Notes: generated from the sequence alone by a model not told the origin. Positions 34,135-42,909 are shown, counted from the first letter of the stretch. The stretch: 47,012 nucleotides of DNA from JAIQFR01 sp041494445 (GCA_041494445.1 JBGQAU010000012.1:1-47012), one strand, 5' to 3'. A program made the numbers and translations.

Positions 34135-37100
34135 ATGCCGCTGAGGATCCGTGTGGGTTCTTCGCTCGGGGAAACGCTGCGCAGCCGAGGAGCGTGGTTC
34201 CTGATGGCCGCGCTCGTGCTGTTCTCGTCGGCCGGAATGCCGGCGGCGCAAGAGGAGGTCACGAAGTACCTGGTGCACGTCCGGCTCTCGTCGCTCGACC
34301 GGGTCGCCGAGCTCGCGGCCGCGGGATTCGACGTCGCGGGGGTGAACAAGGCGGAGTTCACCGCGGGGGTCGTGGCCACCGACGAGGACCTGAAGCGCCT
34401 CCGGGACCTCGGCTTCGCGTACACGCTCGAGCGGACCAATAAGGACCCCGAGTCGATCCTGGCCCTCCAGGATTATACGGACCCGGTGGAGATGTCGGCT
34501 TTCCTGGACCAGGTCGTCGCGGCCTACCCGAACCTGGTGCAGAAGTTCGTCGTCGCCGGCCCGTTCTTCGACGGGCAGACCCAGTACGCCCTGAAGATCA
34601 CCAAGGACGTCGGCCAGGACAACGGCCGGCCGTCCTTCGTTCTGGACTCCCAAGTCCACGCCCGCGAGGTGATGACGGCGGAGATCGCGAAGGACATGAT
34701 CGAGTACCTGACCTCGCGCTACGCCACCGACCCGCAGGTCCAGCGCTGGGTGGACAACATCAACATCTACGTGGTCCCCAACCACAACCCCGACGGGGCG
34801 ATGTACGTGTTCCAGCACGACAACATGTGGCGGAAGAACCGGCGCCCCGCCTGCCCGGTGGACATCAACCGCAACTACCCGTTCGCGTGGGGAAGCTGCA
34901 ACGGCTCGAGCGGCGTCTGCACCGACGAGACCAATCGCGGCACGGAGCCGGGGTCGGAGCCCGAGACCCAGGGGATGCTGCAGCTCTTCTCGAGCACCCA
35001 CTCGTTCTTCTCGCTCTCGTACCACTCGTACGGCGAATACCTGATGTACTCCTACGGCTGCACGAATCCGGACGAGATGACGGCGATGGACGAGGTCGCC
35101 GACAGTCTCAACGCCGTCCTGCAGAACGACAGCGGTCAGACTCCCTTCGCGGTGCCGTCCCAGACCGGCCCGATCTGGTCGTCGATCTACCAGGTGGACG
35201 GCGGAAGCATCGACTCGGACTACGCCCTGTACGGCACGTACGCGTACACGATCGAGGTCAATACCTCCTCCTTCCAGCCGGATTACGCCACGTGGCGCAA
35301 CATCACCGTGCAGCGCCAGCGGACCGCCTGGCAGTTCTTCCTGAACCGGACCCTCGACGGCCCGCAGATCCGGGGCACGGTCACCGACCTGGCCTCGGGG
35401 CTGCCCGTGGCCGCCCGGACCGTCGTGCAGGAAGTGACCTACACCCACGGCGAGACGGCCCGGCGCGCGGATGCCAAGGGCCACTACTACTTCCTGGGGC
35501 GGAGCGGCCAGACCTACCACGTGACCTTCTCGTCCCCCGGTTACTGCACGATCACGCAGGCGGCCACCGTCGGTAGCGGGCCGGCGACGCTGGACGCGGC
35601 CATCGTCAAGCCGACTCCGCCCGGCCTCGTGACCGCGGTGGGAGCCGGCGACAACCAGATCGACGTGTCCTGGTCGCCGACGCTGAACGCCACCGAGTAC
35701 CACATCCTGCGCTCCCTGAACTCGGGCGGCCCCTACGCGCAGGTCGGAACGGTCGCGGCGCCCACCACGGTCTTTCACGACACGGGAGTCTCGGGGACGG
35801 CGACGTATTACTACGTCGTCCACTCGCTGCAGCCGTGCGAATCGCTGAACTCCGCGGAGGCCGGCGCAAGCACGACCGGGGCCTGCTTCGTGGGACCGGC
35901 CTTCGCCGGCATCTTTTCCATCAGCAATCCCCAGACCTCGACGTGCTCGCTGAGCCTCTCCTGGACCGCGGCGGCGACGCGCTGCGGCGGGAGCGTGACC
36001 TACAAGGTCCACCGCAGCACGACGCCGTCGTTCACGCCGGACGGGAGCAACGTGATCGCTTCGGGGCTTGGGACGACCTCCTACACGGATCACGACGCCC
36101 TCGCGGACGGGACCACCTACTACTACGTCGTGCGGGCGGTGGACGCATCGAACGGCAGCGACGACGGGAACGTCAAGACCCTGAGCGGCAGTCCCACGGG
36201 CGAGACCGCCAGCGGGACGTGGACCGACGACGCCGGCGACACCGGGACGGCGGCGCTCGTGCTCTCGTCTCCGTGGACCGTGCTGCCGACGGGCGGTAAG
36301 ACCGGTCCGAAGGTCTACGCGACGGGCACGTATGCGAACAACCTCTGCGCGGCGTTGACCACGCCGACGCTCTCGGTCCAGAGCAACGCCGTGCTGACCT
36401 TCGCCTCGAAGTACGACATCGAGACGAACTGGGACGCGGGGATCGTGGAAGTGGCCCAGGGCCCGACCTTCTCCACCTGGAGCCGGCTCACCACGGTGAA
36501 CTACGCCGACGCGCTTCAGAACACCGGGAACGCCTGCGGCTTCCCCAAGAGCGTCACGGGCACGGTGTTCTCCCACTACTACACCCCCCCGACGTACCGC
36601 TCGCAGGGCTACACCGGTTCCCTAGCGGCCTACGCCGGGACCGACATCAAGCTGCGCTGGCGGATCTCGAGCGATCTCTCGGGGGCCGGGACGGGGTGGT
36701 GGGTGGACGACATCGCGGTGACGAACGTCGTGTTCCGGCAGGTGTGCGCTGCGGGGTCGGCGGCGAATCCGAAGGAAGCGAGCCCGGACGGATCCCCGAT
36801 GACGGCATCGCGCGCCGCGACCGGGACGGGGGTCAACATGACCTACGCCCCCGGCTGCGGCACCCTCGAGAACGCGGTCTACTGGGGAACGTGGCCGATC
36901 GCGCCGTCGCCGAACTGGACGAACGCGGCGTGCTCTGTCGGCAACACCGGCCAGGCGTCGTTCGATCCGGGGGATCCGTCTCCCGGCGGAGGCCTCTTCT
37001 ACTTCGTGATCGTGGGCCAGAACGCGACGAAGGAGGGGAGCTACGGCATGTTCTTCGACGGGGTCTCCCTCGCGGAGCGCCCCGAGGCCGTGGGGATCGG

Positions 37101-37143
37101 CGCCTGCGACAAGCCGCAGGACCTGACGGGAGTCTGCCCGTAA
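34135..37143 (+). CDS. Secreted M14 zinc carboxypeptidase with FN3-like domains
   Basis: This encodes 1002 residues. A signal segment (residues 20-38, AWFLMAALVLFSSAGMPAAQ) is followed by a short propeptide-like region. The M14 catalytic domain (about 110-400) has zinc ligands His175 and Glu178 in HARE and His297 in SYHSYGE, substrate-binding NRN in DINRNYPF, and catalytic Glu374 in YTIEVN. All key residues are present, so it should be active. Next come a carboxypeptidase-regulatory-like module (about 405-485), two fibronectin-III-like modules (NQIDVSWSPTLNATEYHILR; then from about 600 SLSWTAAATRCGGSVTYKVH) and a beta-rich domain. The C-terminal tail contains GGLFYFVIVGQNATKEGSYG and AERPEAV, similar in pattern to the tail of the kelch protein. 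It releases C-terminal amino acids from peptides outside the cell, with the extra domains probably aiding binding. Confidence 0.93.
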   Translation: MPLRIRVGSSLGETLRSRGAWFLMAALVLFSSAGMPAAQEEVTKYLVHVRLSSLDRVAELAAAGFDVAGVNKAEFTAGVVATDEDLKRLRDLGFAYTLERTNKDPESILALQDYTDPVEMSAFLDQVVAAYPNLVQKFVVAGPFFDGQTQYALKITKDVGQDNGRPSFVLDSQVHAREVMTAEIAKDMIEYLTSRYATDPQVQRWVDNINIYVVPNHNPDGAMYVFQHDNMWRKNRRPACPVDINRNYPFAWGSCNGSSGVCTDETNRGTEPGSEPETQGMLQLFSSTHSFFSLSYHSYGEYLMYSYGCTNPDEMTAMDEVADSLNAVLQNDSGQTPFAVPSQTGPIWSSIYQVDGGSIDSDYALYGTYAYTIEVNTSSFQPDYATWRNITVQRQRTAWQFFLNRTLDGPQIRGTVTDLASGLPVAARTVVQEVTYTHGETARRADAKGHYYFLGRSGQTYHVTFSSPGYCTITQAATVGSGPATLDAAIVKPTPPGLVTAVGAGDNQIDVSWSPTLNATEYHILRSLNSGGPYAQVGTVAAPTTVFHDTGVSGTATYYYVVHSLQPCESLNSAEAGASTTGACFVGPAFAGIFSISNPQTSTCSLSLSWTAAATRCGGSVTYKVHRSTTPSFTPDGSNVIASGLGTTSYTDHDALADGTTYYYVVRAVDASNGSDDGNVKTLSGSPTGETASGTWTDDAGDTGTAALVLSSPWTVLPTGGKTGPKVYATGTYANNLCAALTTPTLSVQSNAVLTFASKYDIETNWDAGIVEVAQGPTFSTWSRLTTVNYADALQNTGNACGFPKSVTGTVFSHYYTPPTYRSQGYTGSLAAYAGTDIKLRWRISSDLSGAGTGWWVDDIAVTNVVFRQVCAAGSAANPKEASPDGSPMTASRAATGTGVNMTYAPGCGTLENAVYWGTWPIAPSPNWTNAACSVGNTGQASFDPGDPSPGGGLFYFVIVGQNATKEGSYGMFFDGVSLAERPEAVGIGACDKPQDLTGVCP

Positions 37144-37152
37144 CCCGGGGGA

Positions 37153-37198
37153 GGTCAGGGCTCGATTCTCGCCGCGAGACGAGGATCGAGCCCTGACC
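37153..37198. terminator. Long inverted repeat between convergent genes
   Basis: 19-base arms, GGTCAGGGCTCGATTCTCG (37153-37171) and CGAGGATCGAGCCCTGACC (37180-37198), pair with only one G-U position around an 8-base loop. The position between the plus-strand carboxypeptidase gene and the minus-strand DUF1579 gene suits a bidirectional terminator, but no T-run follows on either strand. A REP-type element is an equally good reading. A string matching 14 of 16 bases of one arm (ATCAAGCTCTGACCCC) recurs at about 12884-12899 near the IS91 remnant. Confidence 0.55.
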
Positions 37199-37216
37199 CC
37201 GTTCCGGCGTCCTCGG

Positions 37217-37846
37217 CTACTTCTTCCTCTTGTAGACGATCTCCATCGTCTTGAATTCCTTACCGTCCGGGGTCTTGTCGTACATCGCCGACTTCCAGGT
37301 GTCGTCGTCGATCGTCGTGTCCGTCCCGCGGACCGTCTTCGTCTTGCCGGTCATCGGGTCCGTCGACTTCGCGACCGAGGTGTAGGTTTTCGTCTTGGGG
37401 TTGTAGGTCCCTTCTCCGGTCATGATCCCCGTTGCCATGTTGTCGATCCACGTGAAGACGAACTTCTTCCTCGCGTTGTCGAAGCCGGTGAGGCCGCGCC
37501 CCTCGAACGGCATCCCGTTGAAGGTGCTCTTCGTCGTGTCCTCGAGATAGCGGCCGCCCAGGATCATCCGGGCCTCGGACGTGCCGTCCGAGACCTGCGG
37601 CGGCGCGCCGGGGGCCATCCACATCGTCACGTGCATCGTCCAGGAGCCCTCCCTCCGGGCGAGCACCTTGTGCTCCTCGCCGGGGGCCGCGAAGGCGCTC
37701 CACTTCTCCATCATCGCCTTCTCTTCGGGACTCATGGCGGGAGGCTTCTGCGCCTCCTCAGCGGCGAGCGCCGGGAGGGGTGTGAGACACGCGATCGCGA
37801 CGACCAGAGCGCCGCCGAGCATCCGGAATCGCATTCTGGGTTCCAT
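37217..37846 (-). CDS. Exported DUF1579-family protein
   Basis: This encodes 209 residues starting MEPRMRFRMLGGALVVAIAC, with GGAGGTGTCCG just before the ATG. The signal peptide ends near LPALA-AEE. The mature region matches the DUF1579 pattern: a PGEEHKVLARREGSWTMHV opening, then SDGTSEARMILGGRYLED, FEGRGLTGFDNARKKFVFTW, and GTYNPKTKTYTS. These are small beta-barrel or lipocalin-like proteins of unknown role. The 23-base gap after the upstream selenoprotein candidate implies co-transcription, so it may work in the same periplasmic or outer-membrane process. No ligand can be predicted. Confidence 0.85.
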   Translation of the reverse strand: MEPRMRFRMLGGALVVAIACLTPLPALAAEEAQKPPAMSPEEKAMMEKWSAFAAPGEEHKVLARREGSWTMHVTMWMAPGAPPQVSDGTSEARMILGGRYLEDTTKSTFNGMPFEGRGLTGFDNARKKFVFTWIDNMATGIMTGEGTYNPKTKTYTSVAKSTDPMTGKTKTVRGTDTTIDDDTWKSAMYDKTPDGKEFKTMEIVYKRKK

Positions 37847-37869
37847 CGGACACCTCCAGGAAAAACCTC

Positions 37870-39207
37870 TCAGCCCAGCTTCGCAAGCCGGGCCTTGAGG
37901 GCCTCGATGCCGCGGGGGGACACCTGCGCCTTCGGCAAGCCTTGCGCGTAGCGCAGCGCCTCTTGCAGCGCCGCCCGCGCCGCCTCCTTGTCTCCTTTCT
38001 TCTCGAGGATCCCGGCCTTCGTCGTGTAGAGCCGGATCTTGCGCGGGCCGTACACCAGCTTCAGGGCGCGGTCGGCCGCGGCGAGGGCCTCGTCGAAGCG
38101 GCCCACCTCGCCGTAGGCGATGGCGAGCCGGGCCGGCGGGTTGTAGTCGCCCGGGAGGTCCTTCTCGGACCGCTCCAGGATCGGGATCGCGTGCGAGGGA
38201 TCCCCGGCCTCGATCGACGCGGCGAGCCGGAAGGAATCGAAGACGGCCCGGGCTTGAGCGCTCGGCGCGCGGGCGGCCTCCGCATCGAGGAACGCGAGCC
38301 ATTCCGTGGCGGTCGCCTTCGCGCCGGCCTCGTCGCCCGCCTCCTTTCTCGCGTCGACCAGGACCGAGTACAGGCCGGCGCGGTCGTCCGCGGGCATCTC
38401 GATCCGCGGCTCGCCGACGGCGGAACGGACCGCCGCCTCGAATTCCGCGACGGCCGGCTTCTTCTCCGGCCCCTCGAGGGCCGCGGCGCAATCGAGCCCG
38501 GCCATGGCCACGTTCGCGTAGTGCGGCGTCCTCTCCCTCGGCAGCTCGGCGCGGGCGGTCTCGACGCATTCCTTCGCCGAAGCCGGCGCGGAGAGAAGGC
38601 CGAGCAGCGAATCCACCGCGCGGTCCCGGCCGGGCCACTCGGCCGGCGCCTTGGCGATCGCGTCCTTGTACGCCGCGGCCGCCTCGGCCTTCTTGCCCGC
38701 GCCGAGCAGCCGGTCCGCCGCGGCCAGGACAGCATCGGCGCCGCTCCCCCTGCCCAGCATCGCACGCTCCCCGTCGTCGAAGAGCTTCTCGAGCTGCCGG
38801 ACCGTGGCGCTGCCGACCCAGCGCAGGATCGCCTGCTCGCCCTCGGGCTCGATCACGAGCATCGTGGGGTAGGCCTCGATCGGGTACTTCTCGAGGAACG
38901 TGGCGTTACGTTCTTTCTCGGTATCGATGGACAGCCAGACGAACCGCCCGGCCTGCCTCTCGAGCGCGCGGTCGGTGAACACGAACGCGCGCATCGACTG
39001 GCAGCTGTGTCACCACGGGGCCCAGGCCTCGACGAAGATCGGCAGCTTCCGGGACTTCGCCTCGCCGAGAGCGCGCGCGTAATCGTCCGCGATGAAGGGA
39101 AGGATCTCGGCGCGTTTCGCGGCCGGAGGGCCCGCGCAGGACCCGGCGAGCACGCCGGCGGAGGCGATCGCCAGGCTGGCGGCAACGGTGTGGGCGAGTC
39201 GCAACAC
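37870..39207 (-). CDS. Probable selenoprotein: exported thioredoxin-like (UxxC) plus TPR-like protein
   Basis: Reading through one in-frame TGA (39010-39012) gives 445 residues. The N-terminus has a lipoprotein-type signal (SAGVLAGSC). Residues about 40-150 match a thioredoxin-7-like fold: KLPIFVEAWAPW, then the TGA as residue 66, then HSCQSM. The TGA replaces exactly the first cysteine of the WAxWCxxC active site, and Cys69 is kept. The fold continues with FVWLSIDTEKERNATFLEKY and YPTMLVIEPEG (cis-Pro region). From about 170 the protein is alpha-helical with TPR-like units (GRFDEALAAADRALKL). A hairpin with SECIS geometry lies at 38964-38992. The start is GTG 39207 or TTG 39204; the latter is better spaced from GGAGG. 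Without selenocysteine insertion, only 65 residues would be made. Sec in a UxxC site is known in bacterial thioredoxin-like proteins. The alternative is a Cys-to-stop mutation. Confidence 0.8.
38964..38992 (-). promoter_or_regulatory. Candidate bacterial SECIS hairpin
   Basis: On the minus strand a 7-bp stem GCGCGCG (38992-38986) / CGCGCGC (38970-38964) encloses UUCGUGUUCACCGAC. An inner UCG/CGA stem leaves an apical loop UGUUCAC with G at its second position. The apical loop starts 28 bases after the TGA. This fits the published bacterial SECIS rules as I recall them (loop about 16-37 bases after UGA, a G among the first two loop bases). The GC-rich background raises the chance of a random stem. 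Confidence 0.55.
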
Positions 39208-39336
39208 TACCTCCTCTCCGCGGCCGTGACGGCCGCGGACCGTGAGATCCGGAACGCCGGAATCATCCCACGGATCGGACCGGCGGGCGAGGGGACCGGG
39301 TCCTTTCGCGTGAGGTAGCCGGTCCCCGCTCCCCGG

Positions 39337-39693
39337 TCACTTCTCGGCGTAGTGCGTCGCCCCCGCCCAGTCCACGAGGACCGCCGGCTCGTTCCACACG
39401 ACCCACGCGTCGTGCCCCGCGGGCAGGTAGGAGACGTCGCCGGCCTGCATGTCCATCTCGCGGCCGTCCGACATGACGACGTGGAGTCGGCCGGAGGCCA
39501 GGTACTGGAAGTGCGGCGCCTCGCACCAGTCCGTCTTCGCGATCGGCTTGACGTGCTTCGACCACTTCCAGCCCGGCTCGAGGGTGAACCGCCCGACCAC
39601 TCCGCCGTTGATCTTCACGATCTCCGCCTTCCCCTTCTCGAAGCTGCGAACCTCGTCCGGGGAACCGAAACCCCTGTGCTCGACCTTGCTCAT
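39337..39693 (-). CDS. Cupin-domain protein
   Basis: This encodes 118 residues forming a single cupin barrel. The first motif is around WSKHVKPIAKTDWCEAPHFQ and the second is DVSYLPAGHDAWVVW. Metal-ligand positions are partly conserved (His in KHVKP, His in APHFQ, His in AGHDAW), so a bound metal is plausible. The start is clear: MSKVEHRGFG, with GGAG about seven bases upstream. No partner gene is adjacent (129 bases to the selenoprotein gene on the same strand). Small stand-alone cupins have varied roles, such as sugar or acid binding and oxygenases, and none can be assigned here. Confidence 0.88.
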   Translation of the reverse strand: MSKVEHRGFGSPDEVRSFEKGKAEIVKINGGVVGRFTLEPGWKWSKHVKPIAKTDWCEAPHFQYLASGRLHVVMSDGREMDMQAGDVSYLPAGHDAWVVWNEPAVLVDWAGATHYAEK

Positions 39694-39902
39694 GTCCGTC
39701 TCCTCATGCGCGCCCGGAGTTGGTAACTGGACGCGATAGAGGACAGTTTATATCCATAATTAGTTCCTGTCGAGCCCGCCACGGTGACCGGCGGCTCGGG
39801 GGCACCATGGAGTCAGCCGGCGAGGTCGAGCTGGACGCTCAGGCGCGGTTTCGGGACCATTCCCAGGCGAGCGGCGCGTGCCGTCCTGCCCCTTCCCCAA
39901 CC

Positions 39903-39908
39903 TATAAT
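39903..39908 (+). promoter_or_regulatory. -10-like hexamer TATAAT
   Basis: A perfect TATAAT stands 32 bases before the ATG at 39941 in otherwise GC-rich DNA. No good -35 hexamer is seen at the usual distance. It probably sets the transcription start of the 266-residue protein gene. Confidence 0.45.
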
Positions 39909-39940
39909 CGCCGCGGGTCCTACTCTCCCGGGAGCCAGCC

Positions 39941-40741
39941 ATGAGCGAACCGACAGCCGAGAGCCTCGTCGCGAGGGTCGAGCGTCTCGAGCACGAAAAC
40001 CGCCGCCTCAAGAGAATCGCGCTGGCCGCGGCGGTCCTCGCGTCCGCCGGGCTCGTGCTCGCGCCGTCCGCGCCGAAGAAGGAGCCTCCGAAAGTCCTGA
40101 AGGCCCGCGAGGTGCAGGTCGTCGACGACCAGGGCGTGGCGCGCATCTCGATGAAGATCGAGGCGAACGGCGACCCGGCGTTGAGCATCACGGGCACCCA
40201 GGGAAGCGGGGTCCGTCTGGCGCTGGCCCAGGACCGGCCGGTCCTCTCGCTCAGCGACGAGAACCGGGTGCGGGCCACCCTGGAGATCGGCAAGGACGAG
40301 GCGGCCCTCGACCTCGACGACGCGGAAGGAAGACGAACCGCGAGGCTGGAGGCGGGAAACTCGGCCGGGCTCGTCGTCGGCGACGCGAAGTCCGCGGGGG
40401 CCGAGGCGTCCTTGATCCTGGGCGAGAAGGGCCCGTCCCTCGCCCTCTCGTCTCCCGGCGACGCGGGCGACGCGTCGATCACGCTGCAGGCCGCGCCGGA
40501 TTCCGGGCCCCTCGTCGCCGCGAGCAAGGGGCTGGCGGCGGCGAGGCTCGAGGTCTCGCGCGATGGGGATCCCAGCGTGACCATCTCCGACGCCGAGGGG
40601 CGCGATCGCGCCGTGCTCGGCGTCACCAAGCTCGAGGTCGAGAGGAAGAAGAGGGGGAAGGCGATCGAGAAGAAGAGGACCGACCCCTCGTCGCTGGTCC
40701 TCTTCGACCCCGACGAGACCGTCGTCTGGAAGGCCCCTTGA
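39941..40741 (+). CDS. Membrane-anchored beta-repeat protein with N-terminal coiled coil
   Basis: This encodes 266 residues. Residues 5-24 (LVARVERLEHENRRLKR) form a leucine-zipper-like coiled coil, followed by a membrane helix (about 25-43, IALAAAVLASAGLVLAPS). The remaining part is a series of short beta-repeats of about 30 residues with a pattern like V-x-D-x-x-G-x-x-R-x-x-L-x-x (REVQVVDDQGVARISMKIE, LALAQDRPVLSLSDENRVRA, EVSRDGDPSVTISDAEGRDR). This is an arrangement I associate with small bacterial surface or scaffold proteins of no known function. The tail is lysine-rich (KKRGKAIEKKRT). The ribosome site is weak (GGAG about 10 bases upstream). No operon partner is clear. Confidence 0.75.
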   Translation: MSEPTAESLVARVERLEHENRRLKRIALAAAVLASAGLVLAPSAPKKEPPKVLKAREVQVVDDQGVARISMKIEANGDPALSITGTQGSGVRLALAQDRPVLSLSDENRVRATLEIGKDEAALDLDDAEGRRTARLEAGNSAGLVVGDAKSAGAEASLILGEKGPSLALSSPGDAGDASITLQAAPDSGPLVAASKGLAAARLEVSRDGDPSVTISDAEGRDRAVLGVTKLEVERKKRGKAIEKKRTDPSSLVLFDPDETVVWKAP

Positions 40742-40836
40742 GCCGGCAAACCCGGCCCCCCGCCGGCACGTAAACATTCACGGTCCCGGTTTCGGCGCTC
40801 GCTGGAAGAGCCCGCGCCCGGGGCCGGAGGAACGCC

Positions 40837-42909
40837 ATGCGAAGAGCCGCCGCCGTCGCCGCCGTCCTGTTCCTGCTGGTCCCCGCCGCCGCGCTCGCCC
40901 AGGAGACCGATCCGTACCTGTGGCTCGAGGAGATCGACGGCGCCAAGGCCGTCGCCTGGGTCAAGGAGCAGAACGCGAAATCGCAGGGCGAGCTCGAGGC
41001 CGTGCCGCAGTACAAGCCGATCTTCGCGAGGAGCCTCGAGATCTACGATTCCAACGCGCGCATCCCGTTCCCCAGCGTCAAGGGCCGCTTCGTCTACAAC
41101 TTCTGGCAGGACAAGGCGCACGAGCGGGGGATCTGGCGGCGGACGACGCTCGCCTCCTATCGCTCCCCCGAGCCCGCGTGGGAGACCGTGCTCGACCTCG
41201 ACGCGCTCTCCAAGGCCGAAAACGAGACCTGGGTGTTCAAGGGCGCGGACTGCCTGTCGCCGGAGTACCGGCACTGCATGATCAATCTCTCCCGCGGCGG
41301 CGGCGACGCGGTCGTGGAGCGGGAGTTCGACACCGCGGCCAAGACCTTCGTGGACGGCGGCTTCTCCCTCAAGGAGGCCAAGAGCGGCGCGAGCTTCCGG
41401 GACGCCGACACGCTCTGGGTGGCGACCGACTTCGGCGCCGGCTCCCTGACCTCGTCCGGTTACCCCCGCATCGTCAAGCTCTGGAAGCGAGGCACGCCGC
41501 TCTCCCTAGCCCGGACGGTCCTCGAGGCGAAGCAGGAGGACGTCGGCGCCGGGGGCTTCAGCATCTTCAACCCGGAGGGGCGCTACGACGTCGTCGTTCA
41601 GGACCTCACCGCCTTCACCGCGCGGATCTACGTCGTCCTCGACAATCGCCTGGTGCGCCTGGCGATCCCCGAGGATGCCTCCTTCAAGGGGATCTTCCGC
41701 GACCACGCGATCTTCTCTCTGAGGACCGACTGGAAGGCGGGCGCCGCCACCTATCGCCAGGGAGCCCTCCTGGCCGCCCGGCTCGACGACCTCCTGCAAG
41801 ACAGGAACGTCTTCACGGTGCTCTTCGAGCCCGGGGATCGCGTCTCCCTGGACGAGGTCGCGAGCACGCGCGACCGGCTCCTGATGGGGACGCTCGACAA
41901 CGTGCGCGGCAAGCTCTACCGGCTGGCGTTCTCGAACGGGGCGTGGAGCCGGGAAGAGGTCCCGCTGCCGGGGCAGGGGACGGTCGGCGTCTCGGCCGCG
42001 AGCGACGAGGCCGACCTGTTCTTCTTCACCTACCAGGATTTCCTGACCCCGTCCTCGCTCTTCCTCATGGACGGCGGGAAGGCGGAGAAGGTGAAGTCGC
42101 TCCCCGCGTTCTTCAATGCGGACGGGATGAGCATCGAGCAGCACGAGGCGGCGTCGAAGGACGGCACCAGGATCCCCTACTTCGTCGTCACGCCGAAGGG
42201 GTACAAGGCGGACGGCAACGCTCCCACCCTGCTCTACGCCTACGGCGGCTTCGAGGCGTCCATGGTGCCGACCTACAGCGGCACCCGGGGCGCCGCGTGG
42301 CTCGAGCGCGGGGGCGTCTTCGTCCTCGCCAACATCCGCGGCGGCGGCGAGTTCGGCCCCCGCTGGCACGTCGCGGGGATGAGGGAGAACCGGATCAGGA
42401 CGCACGAGGACCTGGTCGCGGTGGCCGAGGACCTCGTGGCGCGCAAGATCACGACCTCGCGCCACCTCGGCGTCGAGGGCGGCTCGAACGGCGGCCTCCT
42501 GGTCGGCACCGCGTTCACGCTGCGCCCCGACCTGTTCCACGCGGTGGTCTGCCAGGTCCCGCTGCTGGACATGCGGCGGTACTCGAAGCTCCTGGCCGGC
42601 GCGAGCTGGATGGAGGAGTACGGCGACCCCGACAAGCCGGAGGACTGGGCGTACATGAAGACCTGGTCGCCGTACCAGCTCGTCACGAAGGACGCGAAAT
42701 ACCCCAAGGTGTTCTTCTGGACGACGACCCGCGACGACCGCGTCCACCCCGCCCACGCGCGCAAGATGGTCGCCAAGATGCTCGACATGGGCCACCCGGT
42801 GCTCTACTTCGAGAACATCGAGGGCGGCCACGGCACCGGCGCCGTGAACAAGCAGCGCGCGACGACGACCGCGCTAGAGTACGCGTATCTGTGGGAGACG
42901 TTGAGGTAG
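40837..42909 (+). CDS. Secreted S9A prolyl oligopeptidase
   Basis: This encodes 690 residues with a signal peptide (VAAVLFLLVPAAALA, cleavage before QETDPY). The family opening TDPYLWLEEIDGAKAVAWVK precedes an N-terminal beta-propeller (about 70-400). The alpha/beta-hydrolase domain follows, with Ser550 in GGSNGGLLVG, Asp633/634 in TTRDDRVHPAHA and His665 in EGGHGTG. The complete triad indicates an active serine peptidase that cuts short peptides after proline (or related residues). The signal peptide suggests action in the periplasm or outside the cell, alongside the secreted M14 and zinc proteases of this window. GGAGG lies about five bases before the ATG. Confidence 0.95.
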   Translation: MRRAAAVAAVLFLLVPAAALAQETDPYLWLEEIDGAKAVAWVKEQNAKSQGELEAVPQYKPIFARSLEIYDSNARIPFPSVKGRFVYNFWQDKAHERGIWRRTTLASYRSPEPAWETVLDLDALSKAENETWVFKGADCLSPEYRHCMINLSRGGGDAVVEREFDTAAKTFVDGGFSLKEAKSGASFRDADTLWVATDFGAGSLTSSGYPRIVKLWKRGTPLSLARTVLEAKQEDVGAGGFSIFNPEGRYDVVVQDLTAFTARIYVVLDNRLVRLAIPEDASFKGIFRDHAIFSLRTDWKAGAATYRQGALLAARLDDLLQDRNVFTVLFEPGDRVSLDEVASTRDRLLMGTLDNVRGKLYRLAFSNGAWSREEVPLPGQGTVGVSAASDEADLFFFTYQDFLTPSSLFLMDGGKAEKVKSLPAFFNADGMSIEQHEAASKDGTRIPYFVVTPKGYKADGNAPTLLYAYGGFEASMVPTYSGTRGAAWLERGGVFVLANIRGGGEFGPRWHVAGMRENRIRTHEDLVAVAEDLVARKITTSRHLGVEGGSNGGLLVGTAFTLRPDLFHAVVCQVPLLDMRRYSKLLAGASWMEEYGDPDKPEDWAYMKTWSPYQLVTKDAKYPKVFFWTTTRDDRVHPAHARKMVAKMLDMGHPVLYFENIEGGHGTGAVNKQRATTTALEYAYLWETLR

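Noticed and set aside
39010..39207. Treating the 65-codon frame as a separate small gene
   Set aside because: It stops in the middle of a thioredoxin active site, and the downstream frame continues the same fold in phase. A single gene with recoded TGA explains both parts.
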